Of a DNA stretch of 64,000 nt, positions 53,419 to 64,000 are shown piece by piece. Made by a program: the position numbers and the translations under genes. Position 1 is the first letter of the stretch, and each line of letters begins with the position of its first letter. Source of the stretch: Strigamia acuminata (taxonomy: Eukaryota > Arthropoda > Chilopoda > Geophilomorpha > Linotaeniidae); assembly GCA_949358305.1 (NCBI GenBank), contig OX442317.1:15318491-15382490 (forward strand), read 5' to 3'. Under the pieces are notes generated by a model. It searched no databases and was not told the origin of the DNA. It was given only the letters and a program-made list of their open reading frames with translations.

Positions 53419-54833
53419 GATTGATTAGCTGGTCCACCACGTGGGGCTCCTCGTTGACCTCGGCCTCCTTGGTAATTTTCAATGAAATTTTTACCTTTAT
53501 AGTTTGGATTTCGTGGGTGACCTTGGTTATTTGGATTCCCCTGTCTTTGACCTTGTTGTTGTTGTTGCGGTGGATTCCATTGCTGTTGTGGCTGTTGTTG
53601 TTGTTGGAATCCTTGGCCAGAATTATTCCACTGATTATTCCAATTGCCTCTGTTTTGACCTTTATTATTATTCCATCCTCTACCTTGGTTCCAATTACTG
53701 TTGTTATTCCACCATCCACGTTGTTGTCCAGGTCGCCCTCTAAAGTTTCCTCTATTATAGAACTGGGCCTGGTTTGGATGTGGCGTATACCATTGATTTT
53801 GGTAGAAGACTGGAGTGACCTCTGCATATTGAACGTCCCCAAACTGCTGCTGTTGTCTTAGCACTTTGACCTCTGCTAACAACTCGTCTTTTGTTTTATT
53901 GACGTCGCTCGGTTCTACCAAGCAACTCGGTGTCACCTCACCTGTTGTATCAACAGCTTTTTGCAGTAGGGTTAGTAAAACTTCTGCAGGATCCTCATTG
54001 AATGCGTGGGCTTCCAACAATCCAAGTTGTGATGTTAATTGGTCCAACGTCTTTGGGTAATTGGCTACTAATTTATCTCTGATCACCTTCTTCAGTCCTT
54101 GAAACACGTGAAATATCTTTTGATCTTCCGTGAACGACGGTCTTGCATAAGAGCATTCCTTTAATATTTTCTGCATGTGTTCCAAAGCTGTTCCGTCCTT
54201 GTGCTGCATTGCTTGTAATTTCGCCAAAATTGCTGTTATTTGTCGTCGAAATTTTGTTTTCAACGCATCTTTCCATTCAGTCCAAGTTCTAGTCGGATGT
54301 AATGGAAGTTGGTCTAAATACCACGATGATGCAGAATGTTTCAGCACAATTGACAGATGTTTAATTCTTTCAGTATCATCGGCAATCGTATCTTCGTATC
54401 CAATTAACCATGTGTCAATATTTCCAGTGGCTGGATCAAAATCAACTGGATTTCTTCTATTAACCACTAAATTTTGTAATACTGTTTGTATTGCCAACAT
54501 TTCTGGCGATGGCGAAGCATTAGCCATCTTAATTGGAGATTGTTCTTTATTAATACACAAATATGAAAGTTCTAAATTTGGTTGCTCCTCAACGTCTTGG
54601 AAAATGTCCTTCTCGTCTGCGTCGTCTAGATCACTCTGTTCCCGTATCAATAGTTCTCCTAATTGCTCCACCTCGTGTGGAAACAATTCAGCTTGAAGAT
54701 CAGCACTAACAACTCGTATACGGTGCTGTTGCGGGGTTTCACCTTCCCTTTTTTGAGTTTTAAGTTCCTCTTTGGGTTTTGGCTTCCTCTTTCGCTCAGT
54801 CACCTTGACGCTCAATGCTGTCTCTTCTTCCAA
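53409..54833 (-). CDS. gag: Gypsy-2 gag
   Basis: 474 codons from a TTG at 54833. The frame is open further up to about 54920 without an ATG. The first ATG inside is MANASPSPEML (about residue 104), so the true start is either there or on a spliced upstream exon. The capsid-like region is FDPATGNIDTWLIGYEDTI to HKDGTALEHMQKIL. The C-terminal third is Gln/Asn/Gly/Arg-rich (WNNQWNNSGQG, RGQRGAPRGG) and has no CCHC knuckle, so RNA binding would be by RGG-type segments. It ends at TAG behind the slippery heptamer. Confidence 0.9.
   Translation of the reverse strand: MEEETALSVKVTERKRKPKPKEELKTQKREGETPQQHRIRVVSADLQAELFPHEVEQLGELLIREQSDLDDADEKDIFQDVEEQPNLELSYLCINKEQSPIKMANASPSPEMLAIQTVLQNLVVNRRNPVDFDPATGNIDTWLIGYEDTIADDTERIKHLSIVLKHSASSWYLDQLPLHPTRTWTEWKDALKTKFRRQITAILAKLQAMQHKDGTALEHMQKILKECSYARPSFTEDQKIFHVFQGLKKVIRDKLVANYPKTLDQLTSQLGLLEAHAFNEDPAEVLLTLLQKAVDTTGEVTPSCLVEPSDVNKTKDELLAEVKVLRQQQQFGDVQYAEVTPVFYQNQWYTPHPNQAQFYNRGNFRGRPGQQRGWWNNNSNWNQGRGWNNNKGQNRGNWNNQWNNSGQGFQQQQQPQQQWNPPQQQQQGQRQGNPNNQGHPRNPNYKGKNFIENYQGGRGQRGAPRGGPANQSGN
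53412..53418 (-). promoter_or_regulatory. Gypsy-2 -1 ribosomal frameshift heptamer GGGAAAC
   Basis: Gag ends TCG GGA AAC TAG. G GGA AAC is a canonical X XXY YYZ heptamer directly before the stop codon. The -1 frame reads GGG AAA CTA GAA and stays open into pol. Confidence 0.87.
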
Positions 54834-55874
54834 CTCCTCTTCTTTCTTAACACCTGAGAGCAGGTAATCCGTTACGTATTTTGAAAACGCGTAACGTCTA
54901 GAGTCCGCAATGATTTATTAAACGTAGAGAAGACACAATCCTTTGGGTCGAAGCAATTCCTTTTTATTAATAAACACCTTTCACAAAACAAACACTTTCA
55001 CTTTCTGAAATAAATTCAATAATTAAACAATTCAATTTTCACGGTCATTTATAAAAAACACTAAATAACTATCAGTAAACATTCAACAAAATATCCTGAA
55101 AAACAATCAATTATCAAACAATCCACTTCAAAACAATTCAATTTTCATTGTCACTATCTTTATATAATTCAATTTCAAAATTGTCAAAATTTTCATCAGT
55201 AAATATTCAAGAAAACTCTCTATTAGTAATTCCTTACAAAATCCCCCGAAAAAGAAACAAATTCACTAATAAATCTGAACAATATATCTTATTAATATTC
55301 AATTCCATCAAAACACTTTATCAATGAACAATTTACAAAATATTCTGAGATTCAAAACTATTCATTAGCAAATTCAGGTAATTTCTCTCTATTAATTCTC
55401 AATTTTATCAAAAACACCATAAATAAATTTTTTATCAAATAAACAATTTCATCATAAACAATTCACAAATTCAAATTTCATTCAATTATTAAATCAAACA
55501 ACACCAACTGTAAAGTCATCCAATTAAATATTCAATTGCTTTATTTAGCTTTTCTACTTTTAACTTCATTAACTCTAATTGACTCTATTAACAATGAGTC
55601 ACTCTTATTTTTCCTATCATTTCTTGCAGTGAGTCATGCATATTCAAATTAGGTTGGGATCTTTCTAAATTTTATAAGATTTTCAATCAATTTTAAAGCT
55701 AATTTTCACCAATTTTAACTCTAATTTTGCCAATTTTTGAGTTTTTCAACTCTAAATTTTGATTTCTTAACCTAATTTTGCAAATTTTTAATGAATTTTC
55801 ACAAATTTTGACTATTTTTTATTAAATTCTCAAATTTGGGTTTTTCTATTTTAATTTTGGGGCAGTGTTTGGGG

Positions 55875-55892
55875 AAACCGCAATCTCCACCA
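55875..55892 (-). other. Gypsy-2 primer-binding site
   Basis: On the minus strand TGGTGGAGATTGCGGTTT begins 3 nt after the 5' LTR; its complement ends in CCA as a tRNA would. I cannot assign the tRNA. Confidence 0.65.
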
Positions 55893-55895
55893 CTT

Positions 55896-56473
55896 TGTTA
55901 TGTGGGATTTAGGCCCACTTGAGGCTACCCACACAACTGGGATTTGATAGGAAATAAAGAGTCATTTTAATTAGGTTTAAATTCAATCTAGTTTTTATTT
56001 AACCAGACAGCAAAGCTGTTTGATTATTCTTTCAAATGGATGAGTTTACTCTGTTTACATTGGCACAATTCTTAAACTCAAATAATGAACTACATAAATT
56101 ATATAAATTATATAAACTCTAATTATAAATCATAAGTGACACTCTGAATTGAGATGCAATCTGAAACTATTAAATGGTGATTAAATTAATAACAATTTCT
56201 GCAGCCAGCCAAGAACAGGCTGACATTGGATAGGAGGGATTTGAGTTCACTCTCAAGTGAGAGCCGGAAGAGAACTGTCAAACTTGGGCGGATTCACTTC
56301 ACAGGAAAGCTCCTGTTACCCCCTTTAACTAATTGATAAGTCCAGTGACGAGGCAATGATGTAATCGATTGCCAACGCCATCTATGGACGAAATTTAGCA
56401 ACTTTTATCCGAATTATAGCCGAATTACGCGATACGGGTCGTCCGTTGATCGGGACGGCCTGTACGCGTAGCA
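55896..56473 (-). repeat. Gypsy-2 5' LTR
   Basis: 578 bp, the partner of 48042-48619, with the ATAT target duplicate on its right. Confidence 0.97.
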
Positions 56474-58157
56474 ATATGACTCTCTCTCTATTCTAATGAC
56501 AAATCCTGGTAGCTATGGACCAGATTTGGACTCAATTAATTATGTGACTCTCTCTCTCTTCACTGATTGTATTATCTGGTCTCCCATTTCAATTCACTCT
56601 ACCCAATGTCCTATAAAGGTTGACTTTTCCACTCCTCTCAGGAGGTCCTCCCGGCAAACAAAAAGGAAGTGAAGTGACCCGAAGGCCAAACATTCTGTGT
56701 GTTATGACATCAACTGAGTTTAATAAAAAAGGAAACTGATTTACCTAATTATTAGTTAACACCTATATCCGCCTTTGCGAAGTTAATAGGGTGTTACTGA
56801 ACAGAAAACGCGCAGATTACTGCACTCTAAAATCTAGTCAAGAAAGTGAAGGGTTAAAAGTCACGGAAAAGATTCTCCTGTTCTTTGTATCCGGACAGCT
56901 ATTATTTGAGACTTATACAATGTTTAGTATGACAGATAGTTAAACAAAACCGTCTGTGTTTCAACTGTCTGCGAATTGAGCATGAAATCTCACAATTATC
57001 CTTGTGATAACTGAGAAGAATTTCCTAAGCATCCAACCTCCAATGGATGATTGTCTCAGCGAAGTTGATCAGTAAGAACAAAGAGCCTGTCATTGACCGT
57101 AGTGAGAGGTAAAATCGATGCAATTTTAGATTAAATCAAGACTATTGAAGTTAATTGCATTTTATGTTCTCATTCAAGTTATTGTGTGTTAGGGGTAAAG
57201 GTTATTTGACTGTAAGAGTTAAGTATTTGGTTTATTGAAAAGATGTCGACAAATGGGATTACTTTGAGCGAGACCATCAATATCTCAAAAAAGAAGGACT
57301 AAAAACTTTAGGAATGAAGTAATGAGATTACCAAAACAGAGTAGATATATAGGATTGTTTTCACCATCTAGGAAAACAAAATTCATTTGATAACCCTAGA
57401 CTCTTGCTGTATAGACCAGACAATGTTACGACGTTGCTGGACTTCTAAAAGAAAAAGTTGTAGATTCAAAACTAATTATAGACTTCTAATACCGACTCCA
57501 TTTTCTTTCAAAGATTATTAATATTTCCATTAACGGCGTTATGAAATAATTGTTCCCGAAAACCACGTACATGTTATCTCTCATTTTAACATTTAGACAA
57601 GATTTTGACCCGAATGAGTTAGAACAAAGGAAAAGGATCTCAAGAAAACTCCTAAAGCTCATGTCCCCTCCTTTCTATTCCTAGGACTGTCGTTTCTCTA
57701 TACTTTTAAAAGAAACCTGTTAATTCAAAAGAAAAAAGGCTTGCTTAGCAATGACAACTTAATCCCTGAAATTGACCCTTTTTAGGACCCAATTTTCTCT
57801 AATATCCCAGCCAATTCAACTTGGGGAGAGTAACCTCAGTCTGCTCTCCGTCCCGTTTGTGATCTCGTGATCCCCAAAGCTTGACTGCCAAAGTTAACAA
57901 ACTAAGTTAGTAGAGAGGTGGAAGTAGATATTGAACGATATCGCATGTTGAACCCAGAAGGATCTTTTGGACTCGATCAATAAGATTTCGTATATTGTCC
58001 AAGATCAACCAAAGAAAAGTTAGTCTAAACATAAAACTTCCAATTCTCAACGAGACATTCCCCCTTTCGCCTCACTCCGGAATATCGAGTAAATCTGTGT
58101 CTGCTAATCCACTGAAGGGAAGAGAACCTGAATTAAATGAGAGTTACTTTGGTATAC
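56474..58157. other. No gene seen
   Basis: Unique-looking, moderately AT-rich sequence. The first 90 bases belong to the degenerate repeat interrupted by Gypsy-2. No frame above 60 codons is open on either strand, and no repeat copy from elsewhere in the window is found. Confidence 0.6.
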
Positions 58158-61100
58158 CGTAGCGCGCAACCTCAGCTAACAGGGGAAGTGGTCGGAATTC
58201 TACGAAGGTAACCGTTTGGTTACGCCTCCGCGGTCGTATAGTGGAAAATCCAGCAGCGAACACCGTTAGGCTTAGCAAAAAGGCTTAGTAAAAAGGCTTA
58301 GCTTTCATGTAGAAGATGCGATATGAAACTCAGCTCTATTGTTGGGCAAATAAATGCGGATCCATGGAGGAGGAGAGTGAGCTAAGTTCTCTACTCACAC
58401 TTCATGTTGATTAGCAGGTTAGAAAATATCCAGACAAACTCTTTAAGGAAAAAGAAAGTAACGACCTGTTTATTCTAATCCTGCATGACAACAGATAACA
58501 ACTATGACTGCTTCTTCTAGCTACAGTCTACAACAACTGCTTGGCAACAAGCGCCCTTAGCAACCAACAACAATCGGATATAAAAGAACAATGCCGATCA
58601 CAACCCAAAGAGGGCGCTTACGAATTACATTCATAAATATAACAGCTTAAAAACTATGTACATTTGCTTTCAATCAGAAATAAATTCAGATAAAAATACA
58701 AAACAATAAAAGCAAGTCAAACTTAACTTAATACATCCTTGACAAGTAACAGAGCAGCAAATAAATACACAATCAAAAGTAATATTGCTTTAACAACACT
58801 AATCTCTGTACTTGAGTACAAACTTAAGTAAAACCTAACAAATGTACAGTGAAAACATATTCAAATACCAACAAGGTATTAGTAAATAACTACAACAATA
58901 ATGCTAACTTCCAGAGTGATATAAACAACTTTGCTAAGATGCAAAGCGAACCGCTCCTATACCCAAAATGGCGGACGCATACTAACTAACTGACGTGCAC
59001 GGGTGCAGAAACGAGCTAAACAAGCTTCCAGGGGACGTCCAAGGCAAGTACAACAGCGCAGGGACTTCCAACCAAGTACTGGGACAATGCAGAGAAGCTA
59101 AACGATGCATTTCCAATCCATTCTCTGTCCCGTACGCTTATCCAATGCGCTGAAGACTGCACTACCACTCAGGACGTCCCAAGAACTCTCGTTTCTGACC
59201 GTCCAACGTCTCAGGAGGACATCAAAGCACTAGAAATATCAAACAAAGGTCAATAACATCTCAAACAAAAGTAAAAACCCCTTTAAAACTAACAATTCAC
59301 ATAAAAGAAGTTAAACCACTAAAACACAAATTACTAAAACAATCACAAATGACTAAAGACAAATCCCTTGACCATTCCAGATGCGACTGACAGCATGACT
59401 ACATCCAAGAAATTCCTGGAGTAAAACCACTGAACTGGCAGATAACTGGACGTCTCAGACATGTCCTAAAACTCTTGTAATAAAACCCAGAAACTAAATT
59501 AAAGAATAATTCTTCCTGTCTGATACTAAAAACGTAAACTCTTCATCTCCTATTTTTTGTTGCGTCCTGCTCGCAACATTGCTCCCACCGAAAAAAAAGA
59601 AGAGAACCGCCACCCGAAAATGACTGCGTTCTGATCCAGACTTCCTGACCATACGAGCATTCAATGTGCCGGTACCCTCACCAGAAACAAGAACGAACTA
59701 CGGGACCCTGCTCCCCAAACGAAGTAGATTGACTTCTGTTAACAATCTAACAACCCTAACAGGAACGGGTCACCCTAAACTAGAAGACACGGAAAACCAA
59801 GTAAACAAATTCCACACAGCCTGCAGAAGATGTCATAACTAAATTAACCAAATTCTGTCTCACATCTCGAATCACAAAGAAAAAAGACTAACAAACAAAC
59901 TACAAAAAACTCGTCCCTTCTACAAAGATTGACCTGTAGTCAATTCTCGAGAACCGACGCCCACAACCAGTGGAGCCAGTCAAACGACAAGACACTACTA
60001 AAACACGAATAACCATAAAGCTATAACTAACAAAACCGATTTCTCTAAACCTTCCCTCGAGATGTAGCTCGAATCCTCAGACAAGATTCGCCTCTAATGA
60101 CACCGACACAAGCAAACATCCGAGCTCAACCATTGAACCAATCAGAATGCCTGTCAAAGTCGACATCAACCTGAAACGAAAAGCCGTAGAAAACTTAAGA
60201 AATCCCCTAACTACTTAAACAAAGACATCTAATTCCCCGTTAGAATACCGTGTGACCAACCAAACAGCTGGACAAATCACAGCTCGACGACTAACAACCA
60301 GCCAAGCCAATGACCGACCACTTAGGCGGCAACTCGTATCCAAATGCTTCTGAACTAAATATCCAAAACTAGAATCGAAATATCGATTGAAAAACAACAG
60401 TGAGCAATGTCAAAGATTGCACCCCCAATACTATTCATCTGAAATAATTAGGAAAACTGAGCTTCCTTCGAAGGACAGTCATTCGTCAAAAAATTTGAAG
60501 GCAACACCTCTTCCCTAGTAAGAGTTCCCCTTTCATTCCTCTATAAAACTCCCACCAAGAGACGCAGCCACTCAAAATTAAAGACAAACAACTTCTTTCA
60601 GGCCCCACTTGACAACTATCTATAGATCTCTTCTCAGCTTCTTCACTCTCCACTACACGCAGGACTCTTTACTGACTAAAGCAAAGCAAGGCAAATAGTT
60701 CTATCTAAAAGCATGACACATTTTCCTTTCCCATTATTTTTCGAAAATTAGGAATATCTCCTGACATCGCTCCACCATCCCTTTCGCATTCTCTGCTTCC
60801 GACCTTCTCTCTGGCAAACCCCTCAGCTATCTCTTCCTTTCTTTTAAAATTTCAATTTCCCTCCCGACAAAAAAGGAAAGCTGCCAGGCGCTTAAAACGC
60901 TACCGCCGGAACCTCTTTGTGAGAGAAATTCACCTTTAAACTGAAAAAAGTAAGGGGCAATAATTACTCTCAATTATTACAATCGGACATTCAAAGTCCA
61001 AACCCCTATAACAAACATGAATAAGCTAACCAAAACCAATTATTCTACTAACTTCTAAGGAAAATTAAGCTTTTGTCTCAGAAGATCCCCTGCAAGTATC

Positions 61101-61268
61101 TGACACGCCACTAACCTCAGCCCCATGGACGTGTGACCGCCAGATTCGTTGCAAAAAGGCTCCGAAATCACACTAAAAAGCTAATTACTAACTTATACTA
61201 TCTTGTTGCCCCTACGTCCTCCCATTGGAAGCTAGCCCAAGGGGACCCGAAATCACGACTACTTTACA
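58158..61268 (-). repeat. R1-div: diverged R1 copy
   Basis: Collinear with 42300-45495 but clearly diverged. Shared landmarks include the start CGTAGCGCGCAACC versus TGTAGCAAACAACC; the CTCTACTCACA block (58401); TTTGTTGCGTCCTGCTCGCAAC (59560, given here only as a landmark in part: GTTGCGTCCTGCTCGCAAC); the CAGTCAAACGACAAGACA block (59970); and GTTGCAAAAAGGCTCCGAAATC near 61148 (key word AAAAAGGCTCCGAAATC). Its far end, CGAAATCACGACT, fixes the outer limit of R1. Confidence 0.82.
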
Positions 61269-64000
61269 TGTCAAACCCCTGCCCTAATCTCTCATGTGTA
61301 CCCAAAAACACTTATGCAACTGTGCTCTAAAACTCTGGGTAGGAGGGGGCGTGAAAACGGATTGCGGTGTACTCAACTTTTACCACACATCTTCCAAAGG
61401 CTTGGCGCAAATGACAAAAAATAACTGACTAAATCTCGTGCATAGGTGAAAAAAGGACTTGGACTCAAAGGAGAAGAAGACCTTGTAAAAAACCATCCCA
61501 ACTATCAAGGCAGTGCTTCCAACCATCTCGAAGAGGCAGTGAACAAGACCGAAAATTGAGCAATGCTCAGAAACTCAAGAGAACATGAGCAACGGGAATT
61601 AAAGTACGGTGAAGAAGTCCACCCTTTAAAACCAATTGGCTCCTCATGCATTGCGTCCAATAACACGAGTGCTCAACCGAGATCCGACATGCCCAAAAAA
61701 CGACCTATTCCATCCTCCGCGAGAGCGAACCCATGCCCTGACTGCCGAGGACCATTACAGAACTTGTCAACTACAAGTATCTCTCCAAACCCCATGCACT
61801 TTAAAATGAGCTAACTAAACTAATCCTATTGTTTGCACAAAAGTGCTTGCTTAAGCCTGACGGACTAAACTATCAACCGCTTAAAACTCCTTTTCTCTTA
61901 AGCCTGACGGACTGAACTATCAACCGCTTAAGATTTCCTATTATCTCTTCTTGTTGTGGAATTAGCAGAGCCAAATCTTTCTTTACTTTCGACTCAGCTC
62001 CCACCTAATTCTTAGACCCGACGGACCAACTGTTAACCGGCTAAGTCTTCACTAAGGTTGCTGGACTCGCATCTTGCCGCTAAGAACGAACGTGCCCTGT
62101 CCTACAACCGCTTATGAACCTCTATTTCTGACTGTGTCCTAAATTCACTTAAGGCTCCAGACCTCTTGTGTGGCCTTCTATGAAACACAGGAACAAAGTG
62201 CGAGCTGAAAGCGTGCATAAATAGCACACAACCATTTGCATTATCTGTCTGCCAGAAGGCAAGCAGATATCTCTCTGTGCCTCTCCTTGTGTTGAATAAT
62301 CAGCAAAGGCAATAGGCATGCTCTTGCCAAACCTCTTCCTGTGCCACCTGGGCAGCAAGGCAATAGGCTTGGGCCCTTTGAACCTCAGTCCCAGAGTAAA
62401 TCCGAGGACCTTGGTTGGCCTACTATGTAATCCATTGTGGGTGGATTACCTAACTGAACTAAAACTAAAACTGAATTATCTAGAAAGCAAATTCGGAAAA
62501 CTATCATATGTTATACAGCAGGAGAAATGCGTCTTCGAAGGAGAGAGATGTGTTGTGTTTCCCATTCAAAGCCGAAATTCTACAACATCCTCAAACACCA
62601 ACTCTCTCGCTGGATTCGCTGACCAACCATTGCTCCATTAAGTAAACCGGAACTCTGTTCCGCCAATCGCAAATGGCTAAGTGCCAAATGGATGCTCGAA
62701 CAAGCAGGTCATCTAATCACTCAAAAACCCGAATCTGTAACTTTACATTTCCTTAAGTGAGCTAACTTTCAATAAAAATAAATTTAAAGACTGTTGAACT
62801 GCTGTTAAACTCTACCTATCTAACTAAATTTCAACGTGGTAAAGAATGGGGTTCACAAAAAAGTGCTTCTGCAACCTTAACCTGATCAATTGAGCGCTCT
62901 TATACCACTCTCGACCACACAGTGTGCAAGATGGAGACTGCATTCCTTATCATCCAAAGTCTCGCTCTCAAGCATCTGAACCTAAAAGACTGACCCGGAT
63001 GGCGGTCATTACACCCCCAGTCCTAACTCACTGTGCAGCAACAAACTCGCAAAAAAGGAAGGTAATCACCCAACTGAACCACAAGCGCCCTCGCAAAGAC
63101 GCTTGGAGGCTGCAAACTTAACAAACATTTTTTCCCCAAACTCTGGAAACTAACATATATTTAAAAGGTTAAAATCAAGAAGAAGTGACGATCCCAGCAA
63201 TGTACCCAAACATCTTAACAAATTTTTGACGCATAAAGCGAAAATTTGGCCTGTTTAAAACAGTCTTTCGGTACTAATTTCCAAAAAATAACCGAAAAAA
63301 TCGAGCTTACTCTATTCACAAGCCATCGGTACAACAAACTAGAAGTGGGAACGTCTACAAATTCTTAGCAATAACTTCTCTTCATTTTACAAAAACTAAA
63401 CGAGAATAAATGGAAAACTGATTCCTTAATTTCCGCTTTCTTAAATAAGCGGTTAAAGTGGCTTCAAACTATAGTATCTTGCTTTAACCTGCGCACAGAT
63501 TCTACTCAAAAAATACCCGCACTAAAACCTGCTTAAAATTAACTAGACAATGCGAAAGTCCCCCAAAAACATAATCAAAACACTTCTACATGTGGTCAGA
63601 TCCCACTGAAAGGCTGGCGGACGAGCACGGTGGCCACTGAGGCAAAATCCCTCGCCTCCATTCTCCTACACAACCCAAATTAGCAGGCTGAGTGTCTCAA
63701 GGGAGAAGGAGCGACCACTCGTTTGCATCAACCGAAAGAACAAGCAAACGAGCGCGGGACCTTTATCACTGGCCTCAACCAAGGCCAATCTGCCGTCCGG
63801 CAATCCCCCAGTTTACAAAACGGACTGACAACAAACTTAATCCAATTCTTAATGACTAACAAGAAATTCGTAAGCCTAATAAATTTCCTTAGCTTAAACT
63901 ACTGACAAAGGCAAACAGAATTTAATTTTCCAAGGAGGCGGCTTGACTCTTTGCTGCAGTCAAACGACCACCGTCCAGCTGCTTGAGCTCTTCTTGGCTG
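61269..64000. other. No supported gene; AC-rich repetitive sequence
   Basis: Only short chance frames. Sequence style resembles R1 flanks, so it may be part of a larger old element. Poly-A-like and Pu-rich words are scattered. Apart from the short tandem repeat at 61853-62050 nothing specific is seen. Confidence 0.5.
61853..62050 (+). repeat. Short tandem repeat CCTGACGGACTAAACTATCA
   Basis: A unit of about 45 bp (TAAGCCTGACGGACTRAACT ... ACCGCTTAA) occurs twice in tandem at 61853-61932, with a degenerate third copy at about 62010-62048 (GACCCGACGGACCAACTGTT). Confidence 0.8.

Larger units (their letters stand above)
48042..56473 (-). mobile_element. Gypsy-2: full-length Ty3/gypsy retrotransposon
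   Basis: The 578-bp LTRs (48042-48619 and 55896-56473) start TGTTATGTGGG and end CGTAGCA, at a constant offset of 7854 with no difference that I noticed. The target duplication is ATAT (48038-48041 and 56474-56477). Minus-strand order: 5' LTR, primer-binding site, leader of about 1 kb, gag, frameshift site, pol, 3' UTR of about 1 kb (48632-49593, AT-rich, no gene), polypurine tract, 3' LTR. Both ORFs are open. There is no third ORF. Total 8432 bp. Confidence 0.97.

Noticed and set aside
58158-64000. Short ORFs (60-107 codons) at 60215, 61133, 61563, 62149, 62318 and 62924
   Set aside because: No domain, no partner exon, several inside the diverged R1 copy; length is what chance gives.

Overview
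The window is eukaryotic repeat-dense DNA, most likely from an invertebrate animal and plausibly an arthropod. The reasons are two BEL/Pao retrotransposons (an animal-restricted group), two Ty3/gypsy elements, short introns with GT-AG borders and AT-rich spacers. I see no tRNA, rRNA, bacterial gene or CRISPR array. The species cannot be named from this sequence. Element names used here (R1, BEL-A, BEL-B, T, Gypsy-1, Gypsy-2) are my own labels.

The left two thirds form a nested stack that can be taken apart base by base. A two-gene module (2516-5936 plus 35845-35899) holds an uncharacterised protein on the minus strand and a seven-exon-length, RING-like zinc protein gene on the plus strand. 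It lies between inverted copies of a long repeat, R1 (1-2515 and 35900-37118). BEL-B (5937-35839; 728-bp LTRs, 5-bp duplication CACGT) interrupts the last exon of the zinc-protein gene. The pol gene of BEL-B is itself interrupted by element T (9621-31819), which has 22-bp terminal inverted repeats, a 2-bp duplication GC and subterminal arrays rich in CCAATATTGG. T in turn carries Gypsy-1 (15265-29252; 1589-bp LTRs, 4-bp duplication AGTT). The insertion order is therefore module, BEL-B, T, Gypsy-1.

Right of the stack, BEL-A (37119-42299) has a nearly intact gag-pol with one nonsense codon. It has no recognisable LTRs of its own but is sandwiched between two direct copies of R1 (35900-37118 and 42300-45495). 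A candidate small spliced gene follows (about 46150-47212). Then comes Gypsy-2 (48042-56473; 578-bp LTRs, 4-bp duplication ATAT), and then a diverged R1 copy (58158 to about 61268). The last 2.7 kb has no supported gene.

Gypsy-1 and Gypsy-2 both show a canonical -1 frameshift heptamer directly in front of the gag stop codon. Gypsy-1 also has a third ORF, in the env position, that encodes a cysteine-rich non-envelope protein. The less explained objects are T, the R1-bounded two-gene module, R1 itself and the Gypsy-1 third ORF.
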